Below are positions 57,974-64,000 of a DNA stretch of 64,000 nucleotides, piece by piece (position 1 is the stretch's first letter; each line of letters starts with the position of its first letter). The notes beneath the pieces were generated by a model that was given only the letters and a program-made list of their open reading frames with translations, did not search any database and was not told where the DNA came from. The position numbers and the translations under genes are program-made. The DNA is taken from contig CM038222.1 in NCBI GenBank assembly GCA_021442155.1, forward strand, positions 54,617,352 through 54,681,351, in the 5' to 3' direction. The DNA is from Cymbidium sinense. Taxonomy: Eukaryota > Streptophyta > Magnoliopsida > Asparagales > Orchidaceae.

Positions 57974-59890
57974 GTGTGTGTTCACATTTCCTTTCGGGTT
58001 GGATTTGGTCTTGGATCGGGCCAACCTTCCTCAGTCGACTTCGCCCACCTCATTCATTTTGGTCGAGGCTTTAAGGGGCCTAGGATCACATGTGAGGGGA
58101 CCACCCTCACGATAGTCAGCAGAAGCGTGGTGACCGGGCTGAAGCCGATCATCCAGGTTGAGTTACCATCTAATTCAGAGATCCCCTCACTAAAGAGGAA
58201 GGCTGTGGCAGTTCCAGCACCAGTGCACCCAATTTTTCCCCTTGCTGCCACAGTAGGGGCTAGCACCCACTAATTGGCTCCTTCCAAGGGGATGGCTCCC
58301 CTAATTCTAGGGATTGTCTCCTCTACCTTTGAGACCGGGTCTAGTTCCCATTCTGCTCGACCTACCAGGACTCAGTGCCAAAATAAGAAACACATGATCA
58401 AGCAATATCATACCCGCATAACCAAGGAGTTGGAGGCAGTTTCCCAAGCTGCGATAGAGGAATTGCCTAGGATGGTTTCCCCGCTGGTCACAGAAAATTA
58501 GTTCCACCCACTCTTTGGATCTGATAGAGAGGATGTTAGGAGGATTTCAGTTTCACCTCCATCAGCAGTACAGTTTTAGGCTCCTATTTGTGCGAGGAGA
58601 AGGTCGTATGCAAGCCTTAGATCTATTCTATGTGAGTAAGCAGAGCTTATGGAAGATCAAAGTCTGGGGCCCAATTTGATTTATGCCCAGTCATCCCCTG
58701 CGGTGTGGCCAGATAGATCAGACAGGAGAGGGCTAGGGAGGCTCGTACATCAGTGCACATTTCTAGTCAGGACAGAGGTACAACAGGCAGTCAGCAGTCT
58801 CAATCTTTGTCAACTTTCAGATCGCTACCCGCCAATCATCGATAGCATTCTTGATGGGTACTACCACCATGAGAGGAGCTCCTATTTAGAGAGAGTCGGT
58901 GGTGCTTCCACCACACTGCTCTACTCCACACCCACCTTCTCTAGTACATGTTCCAGCATCCACTATTCCATTAAAGGCCATGAAGGGGCATCACGGGAGA
59001 AGTGAAGGTGATCCATTCAGAGATCCCATACCATCTACACGTGAGGAGGTGAGCTATCCCCTCGACCTTATGCCCCAATTATGGTGAAGAGGGAATGGTG
59101 ACCTCAGAGTATAGTAGTTATTCCATCACCACCACCACCGTAGCAAGCTATGGAGATAGCAGCAGTAGAGGGAGGAGGAGATACTACCACTATTCCCATG
59201 GCCATAGATCCTCCTAGGAGTACTACTCCACCCAGATCCAGTGACAGCTAGGAGGATCTTTCTTCTAGTGAGCGTAGCCCTCACAGGGTTAGCTCTTCAG
59301 TAGTAGTAGAGGTTAAGTGTCTTTCTGTTCATGATAGTGATCCTACTACCGATCAACCTTGATCTTTTGTACTTGTTTAGTTGGACCACTCTCTCGATGA
59401 TATTGTAGCCTAGTATCTAGTAGAGAAGAAGGAGATCTTGGGATATGCCTGGTCCCTTTTAGAGGATGAGAAGGTCAGCTTTGATCCTAATGAAGACGAT
59501 CTGTTGAAGGATTCAGCGAGTGCACATGGTAGACACTAGCTTCCTCCTTCATGATCGGGGTGAAGGTGCTTGATGGGGAAGACCTACTCACCCAACACCT
59601 CCTTCAACAAATAAAGCAAAAGGATAAACAAATTGATAGGATGGGGAAGAGGCTTGAGGATTTGCTAGCTATTTCAGTACTTCCGCACCAAGCTCAAAGT
59701 TCATCCTATTATTGTAGAGATAGGTCTGCCTGAGTTGTTGCATGTCTTGGATCAGGCCAAGACTTCACCTCCAGTGGAGCAAGGCAGCACCAGCTTATAT
59801 AGGAAGGTAGTGGATAGTACCTTCATACAAGAAAAGGACATTAAAACCATGATTGAGTAGCTGGTGAGAGAAGCACTGGTGCAAGCCTGA
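57974..59890 (+). pseudogene. Element D gag N-terminal or extra ORF region
   Basis: GC-richer, protein-like sequence in plus frames with repeated stops. Segments include PVHPIFPLAATVGAS, RPTRTQCQNKKHMIKQYHTR and KELEAVSQAAIEELPRMVSP (58380-58480). It is rich in Ser, Pro and Thr. Position suits either the N-terminal part of Tat gag or the separate ORF1 of Ogre elements; I cannot distinguish them. Codon and base composition shift sharply from the AT-rich leader at about 57970. Confidence 0.6.
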
Positions 59891-59894
59891 GGAG

Positions 59895-60460
59895 GATCAT
59901 CGATTCCAAAGGGTAGACCCTATCTAGAGGAATTTGATGCCATCTAATATCCTAAGGGTTTCATGCCACCTTCTTTCAAGAGCTTCGATGGCGGGAACAC
60001 ACGACAGCACATTGCGCACTTCAGGGCTAGTTGTTGCAATGCGGGTAAAAGTGATGCATTACTCTTCTGACTTTTTATTAGTAGCTTGGTAGGCATAGCC
60101 TTCGGTTAGTGCGCTGAACTTTCCAATAGTTCAGTGAAGACTTTTGCTGAGTTGGAGCAACTCTTCATTAAGAGGTTTGCTGGAGCTCATCAAAGGGTGA
60201 CTATATAGGATCTCGTTGTGGCTCAACAACACCCTAGTGAGTTCCTCATCGATTATATTCTTAAATGGCATAATTTGAGTATGAAATATGAACCACAACT
60301 GTCTAAATAACATGCCATTAAAATTTTGCTAAAGAATATTCATGGCTTAGTAACCTTCATGCTCAAAGGTTTTACCATCAAAACATTTGAGAAGCTAATC
60401 AACAAGGTGGCTAACTTACAAGGAGAAGCCAAACAGTTGCTTTTTTGGATCAATCATTAA
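59895..60460 (+). pseudogene. Element D gag core (retrotransposon gag domain)
   Basis: PKGFMPPSFKSFDGGNTRQH is at about 59949-60009, followed by IAHFRASCCNAGKSDALL to about 60065. Then SSVKTFAELEQLFIKRFAGA at about 60130-60190, PSEFLIDYILKWHNLSMKYE (about 60233-60293) and IKTFEKLINKVANLQGEAKQ (about 60378-60440). This is the classic Tat/Ogre capsid pattern. Stops occur at about 59946, 60068, 60209, 60307 and 60458. Confidence 0.9.
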
Positions 60461-61060
60461 AGCAGAAGTCACAAAGCTTACAAGAAGAAACCAGGAGTGG
60501 TGACACCACTAGGCAAGGGGAAGTAGCCATCCAGAGAGCAGTATGAGAGACTTCATGCTTCACAGCCATAACTTCCACCTCCTCTACCACCAACACGGCC
60601 ATCCTACCAGCCTCCACAGCAACCTCCATGGCTTATGCCGTCTCCTCCTCAGCCACAGTAGCAGTGGTACAAAAATCCACCGCCAGGTAGCTACCATCCA
60701 CCTACTATTATGGATAAACTAAACAAACTATATTCATTTAAGAGGGAGGTAGTTAGGAAGATCTTTAAGAATCTCTTAAAGAATCTTAACTTTCAGCTAC
60801 CTGAGCCTCGCCAACCGGAGGAAGTGGGCAAAAGCAATGATCCTAACTTTTTCCCCTACCACCACATGTTAGGTCATGTTTTGGAGGATTGCTTTACATT
60901 CAAGGACTGGCTTGAGCATAGCTACAAGACAGGCTCCATATTTATCCGAAAAGAATACCTTGTGGAACAACCATCCAGTTCCATTAGGGTAATACGATCC
61001 TCTCAAAACCAAAGATGGTTGGGATATCTCCTTATCTCGAACCTTTAAAAAGATTATGTC
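60461..61060 (+). pseudogene. Element D gag linker and zinc-binding region
   Basis: A proline- and glutamine-rich linker (PPPLPPTRPSYQPPQQPP, about 60580-60635) leads to a nucleocapsid-like block. NDPNFFPYHHMLGHVLEDCF is at about 60837-60896, followed by TFKDWLE. Relatives have C-x2-H-x4-H-x4-C; the first Cys is Phe here, so zinc binding would be lost. Confidence 0.82.
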
Positions 61061-61984
61061 CAAAATCAAGAAACTTTCCTTGTAGGTGCCTGAGGTAGCT
61101 CGAACCTCCAGCATCAAGAAAAGACCGCAAGTTTTCACAGACAACTTAGGGAGAGTAGGAGCTCAACAGTAGCCCATGCCAGCCTGGGATAGCCATGTAG
61201 TACAACCACCAACCAAGCCCAACCTCCAGTCTACCGTTGCAGCTACTACTACAGTGAGCACCTCTACTTTGGCTAGCTATTCCTCTAATAGACATCTTGT
61301 ATCGGCAGATGAGGGCATCAAATCCCTCACCCCACTCACATTACTAGATTTCTACTATGTGTCTCTTTCAAAATCCAAGAAATCAAGGAATAAAGCTAGT
61401 TCGAATTACATTTGTGTCACTTCTGATGGGTTGTCTAATTCTACTCTTACAGAAAACTCTCTAAGTCTAAAAAATAATTATTAAAACCTTGATCTTTTCC
61501 TTTTAATTCAGAGTTGGATTTTCCTTCTCTGAATAATTCAGGTTTACCTCTTGAGATAAACTTCGAATCATCTGATTTCGAGGGTCCCATAGGAAAAGCT
61601 GTAGGTGAGCCTGACAAGTAAGTATAATCTTCCACTAACCTAACACAAGAGATCACCGAAGTCAACCTCTGTAGTGGCAAGGTTCTACCTCCTAGAGGAG
61701 CGCCTCAAGATAGGAAAAATAAGTCATTGGTTCAGATGATCAAGAAGCCCCTCCACAGGATGCTCCACCCTTGGATATGCTTGTGGAGGACCAACCTAAA
61801 GTGGATTACAATGTCCTCTCTCACCAAAGAAAGTTTCCATCTAAGTTAAGCATATATGATGCCCTTATCTTATCCAAAGAGATGAGGGAATCATTAATCA
61901 AGGCTCTTCTTGATCCAGAGATATGCTTAGCTCAGTTGATCACTATTGGAGAGAGGCACATTATTCTAGAGAAGCCCAAGGAAT
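61061..61984 (+). pseudogene. Element D gag-protease linker
   Basis: Decayed coding sequence. The recognisable part is VDYNVLSHQRKFPSKLSIYD at about 61802-61861, then ALILSKEMRESLIKALLDPE (61862-61920). This block precedes the protease in Tat elements. The remainder (61061-61770) has no motif I recognise. Confidence 0.75.
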
Positions 61985-62560
61985 CACCTTCATAGATGAA
62001 CAGCTTCTACTATGGGACATGGAGCACAATCATCCCCTCTACATCACAGTGGACATGGGCAGATTCAGACTCTTCAAAGTTCATGTTAATCAGGTGCATC
62101 GGTGAACATTATGAGTCTAAAGACCCTTACCTACTTGAGGATCAACATCTCCACACTCTGAGGAGATCAGATGATGTTAAGAAGATTCAATGAATAAGGC
62201 GAGATGGCTTTAGGTTCCATAGTGTTGCCTTTGAAAATAGGTGACTAGAAGAGTCAAGCTAAGTTCTATATCATTGGATACTTACTTCATTGCTTTTGCT
62301 CTAGGCCTTGGATGCATCAGAACAAGATGATTCTATTCTCTCTCCATCAGTATATCAAGTTTAGAAAGGACGATATTGAATATTGCATCAATGGTGATAA
62401 AAAGCCATTTTGGTTAGAGAGGTTAAAATATATGAAGATGCGACTATCTTCCTCAAAACACCTTTCTCATGAACTTGGTCAAAATTCAAATAAAAAGAAA
62501 AGGAAAAAGAAGAAAAAGAAAAAGAGAAAAAAAAAAGAAAAGAAGAACGAAAATACAAGT
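61985..62560 (+). pseudogene. Element D aspartic protease
   Basis: FIDEQLLLWDMEHNHPLYIT lies at about 61989-62050. The active-site region reads SGASVNIMSLKTLTYL at about 62092-62140 in another frame; the catalytic Asp codon of D-G-A-S is lost through a small deletion just before it. The C-terminal block WMHQNKMILFSLHQYIKF at about 62309-62365 matches the GRPWLH-type end of Tat proteases. It ends in a lysine-rich purine run (62490-62560). Confidence 0.82.
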
Positions 62561-63499
62561 GAATGAGAAAAGGACATTAAGGAAGAGGTAGAGATGCAAG
62601 TCATATTCCACCCATAATTTATTTCATTGAATGGACTTATGGGTAAGATGACTTGACCTCCACCAGGCAGAGGCTGAGGCAAAAATAGAGGTAGTTCCAA
62701 ACGTGGAAGACCCCTGTAGCCGCCAATATGTTCTTCTAGAATACCCCTACTATTCACATAGATTTGGAATCCAACTTGGAAGATAACTCTAATGTGATTC
62801 ACATGCCAGCCAACCCCTCTCAACGGGTTTCATTAGAGGTGATGCTCGAGCCAGACAGCGATGAAGACTAGGCCTCTAAGCAAAGCAAAGTATTCGAATC
62901 AAGTTTATGTGAAACTTTCAGACAACAGTTAGGAACCTTAGCTCCAACCTCACTTTCCTCTCAAAAAGCTAAAGGTTTAGTAGTTAAGGAAGCCCCTAAG
63001 TATTCCATTGATATGAAACTGAAGAGATTTCTACTGGGATCATCATCCTCAAGTCCATAAGTGGATATAGAACTTGAGGATAATTCATTTAAATAATTAA
63101 TGGAATTTCCTTTTGATTGGTACTCGCCTTGTGTTCTTAATCTTGCAAAAGAAAATTTGATTCCTTATACATGGTCTAAGCACAGGTCACAGGTTAGAGT
63201 ACTTCGAAAAGATGTGGGACAATAGAGGAAAGGATGCATAATCAAGATCTAATTGATATAATGGGTCAAGTTATGGCGATGATTACTACTTAGTTGTCAC
63301 CAATCATCTAGAGTTTGATAGGTTCTTCAACCACACTAGCTCTTATGAGGTGTGTTTAGAAACTTGATGATCCGTAATCTCCAAATCAAAGATGCACCAA
63401 AATTCTAAGAGGAGATCCATTCAATCGATAAGCTTAAAGAAATTAATGGACAAAGAAAATCACGTTCGACATACATCGGTTCATTGCTAAATGAAAAGA
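62561..63499 (+). pseudogene. Element D protease-RT linker
   Basis: Coding-like but strongly decayed. No domain assigned. In Ogre elements an intron lies in this interval; I see no convincing splice pair here. Confidence 0.45.
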
Positions 63500-64000
63500 A
63501 ACCCATGACTTAGTTAGATATTGATTGAGTTTAAAGATTGCTTTGTATGGAGCTATGAAGAGATGCACGAATTCTCTCGATGTAGTAGTCCACAAACCCT
63601 ATCAAGCAAGCTCCTAGATGCATGTGATTAGAAATCAAACAATAGGTCATTTATGAAGTCAAGAAATTGATCAATGTTGGTTTCATCAGGGAAGAAAAAA
63701 ACCCTACTTGGTTAGCCAGTGTCATCCCAATTAACAAAAAAATGGTCAAATTCGCATATGCGTCGATTTTAGGGACTTAAATAAGGTATGTCCTAAGGAT
63801 GAGTTCCTCTTCCTATACCAGAATTAATGGTAGATAGAGCCTCATCTCATGCAGTATTCTCCTTCATGGATGGGTCATCTGGCTACAACCAAATTAAGAT
63901 GACCCCCAAGGATGAAAGAAATACTATTTTTTGAACCCGTCGGAATCTATTGTTATAAGGTCATGCCTTTCAACCTTAAAATGCAAGTGCTACATACCAG
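63500..64000 (+). pseudogene. Element D reverse transcriptase, N-terminal half
   Basis: FKDCFVWSYEEMHEFSR is at about 63533-63583, IRICVDFRDLNKVCPKDEF at about 63750-63807, then PELMVDRASSHAVFSFMDGS and SGYNQIKMTPKDERNT to about 63925, and GIYCYKVMPFNL near 63946-63980. These are Ty3/gypsy RT blocks, in at least three frames. The YVDD-type catalytic motif lies beyond the window edge. Confidence 0.9.

Larger units (their letters stand above)
45766..64000 (+). mobile_element. Giant-LTR Tat/Ogre-like Ty3/gypsy element D (runs off window)
   Basis: 5' LTR 45766-55881 (containing a LINE), primer-binding site at about 55881-55898, hairpin repeat leader, gag (core about 59.9-60.46 kb), protease (about 61.98-62.56 kb) and the N-terminal half of RT (63.5-64.0 kb). 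Gag, protease and RT motifs fit the Tat lineage of Ty3/gypsy. The reading frame is interrupted by many stops. RNase H, integrase and 3' LTR must lie to the right. Confidence 0.87.

Noticed and set aside
62479..62823. Minus-strand open frame of 114 codons.
   Set aside because: It is the complement of the lysine-coding purine run and overlaps the gypsy pol remnant; its poly-Phe sequence is compositional.
63500..64000. Integrated pararetrovirus (caulimovirid) RT.
   Set aside because: RT is preceded by Tat-type gag and protease, a primer-binding site and an LTR, so it is a Ty3/gypsy element. No movement or coat protein remnants were seen.
1..64000. tRNA or rRNA genes and organellar insertions.
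   Set aside because: No cloverleaf with anticodon-arm features and no rRNA-like conserved block was noticed by eye on either strand; a covariance-model scan was not possible.

Overview
The window looks like a heterochromatic, repeat-dominated stretch of a flowering-plant nuclear genome. It is very AT-rich and has no intact gene, rRNA, tRNA or CRISPR. Almost everything I can identify is decayed LTR retrotransposon or LINE sequence. The protein families are plant-type: SIRE/Maximus-like Ty1/copia, Tat/Ogre-like Ty3/gypsy and plant RTE-type LINE. I cannot name the species from sequence alone. A monocot is possible but only a weak guess.

Layout. (a) 1-8880 and 21997-29815 are two copies of one direct segmental duplication. 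Each copy carries the same solo LTR (family 'R1', same ATAAT target duplication), a non-coding spacer, and the 5' half of a SIRE-like copia element. Copy 2 keeps that element to its 3' LTR (about 24420-32760). Copy 1 is cut at about 8880 and joined to a piece of an unrelated Ty3/gypsy pol gene (8881-10075). (b) Between the copies lie a second R1 solo LTR (10277-11052, ATATT repeats), a minus-strand copia element with both LTRs (11385-18940) that holds a third R1 solo LTR (16586-17380, GATAT repeats), an unidentified old spacer (18946-20930) and a diverged R1-like piece (21012-21560). (c) 33.6-45.8 kb is best read as the remains of a minus-strand Tat-lineage gypsy element: integrase at 45.56-44.48 kb, tandem repeats, then an antisense extra ORF (plus strand, starting near 34.4 kb) with an apparent 87-bp intron. 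That ORF is split by an 8-kb solo LTR (35510-43480) with perfect ACTGT target repeats. (d) 45766-64000 is a second, plus-strand Tat/Ogre-like element whose 5' LTR matches the 8-kb solo LTR. The LTR is about 7.3 kb after removing a 5'-truncated RTE LINE (49648-52450). A decayed primer-binding site, an array of about 17 hairpin-forming tandem repeats, gag, protease and the start of reverse transcriptase follow; the window ends inside RT.

How it fits together. This is a nest: Tat element C was invaded twice by the giant-LTR family (one insertion reduced to a solo LTR, one still carrying gag-pol), and one of those LTRs was invaded by a LINE. Every coding region carries stops and frameshifts, so no autonomous element is likely. 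The most unusual material is the giant LTR with structurally conserved hairpins and a TTGACC-rich block, the hairpin array in the leader, the spliced antisense ORF, and the segmental duplication dated relatively by shared solo LTRs.
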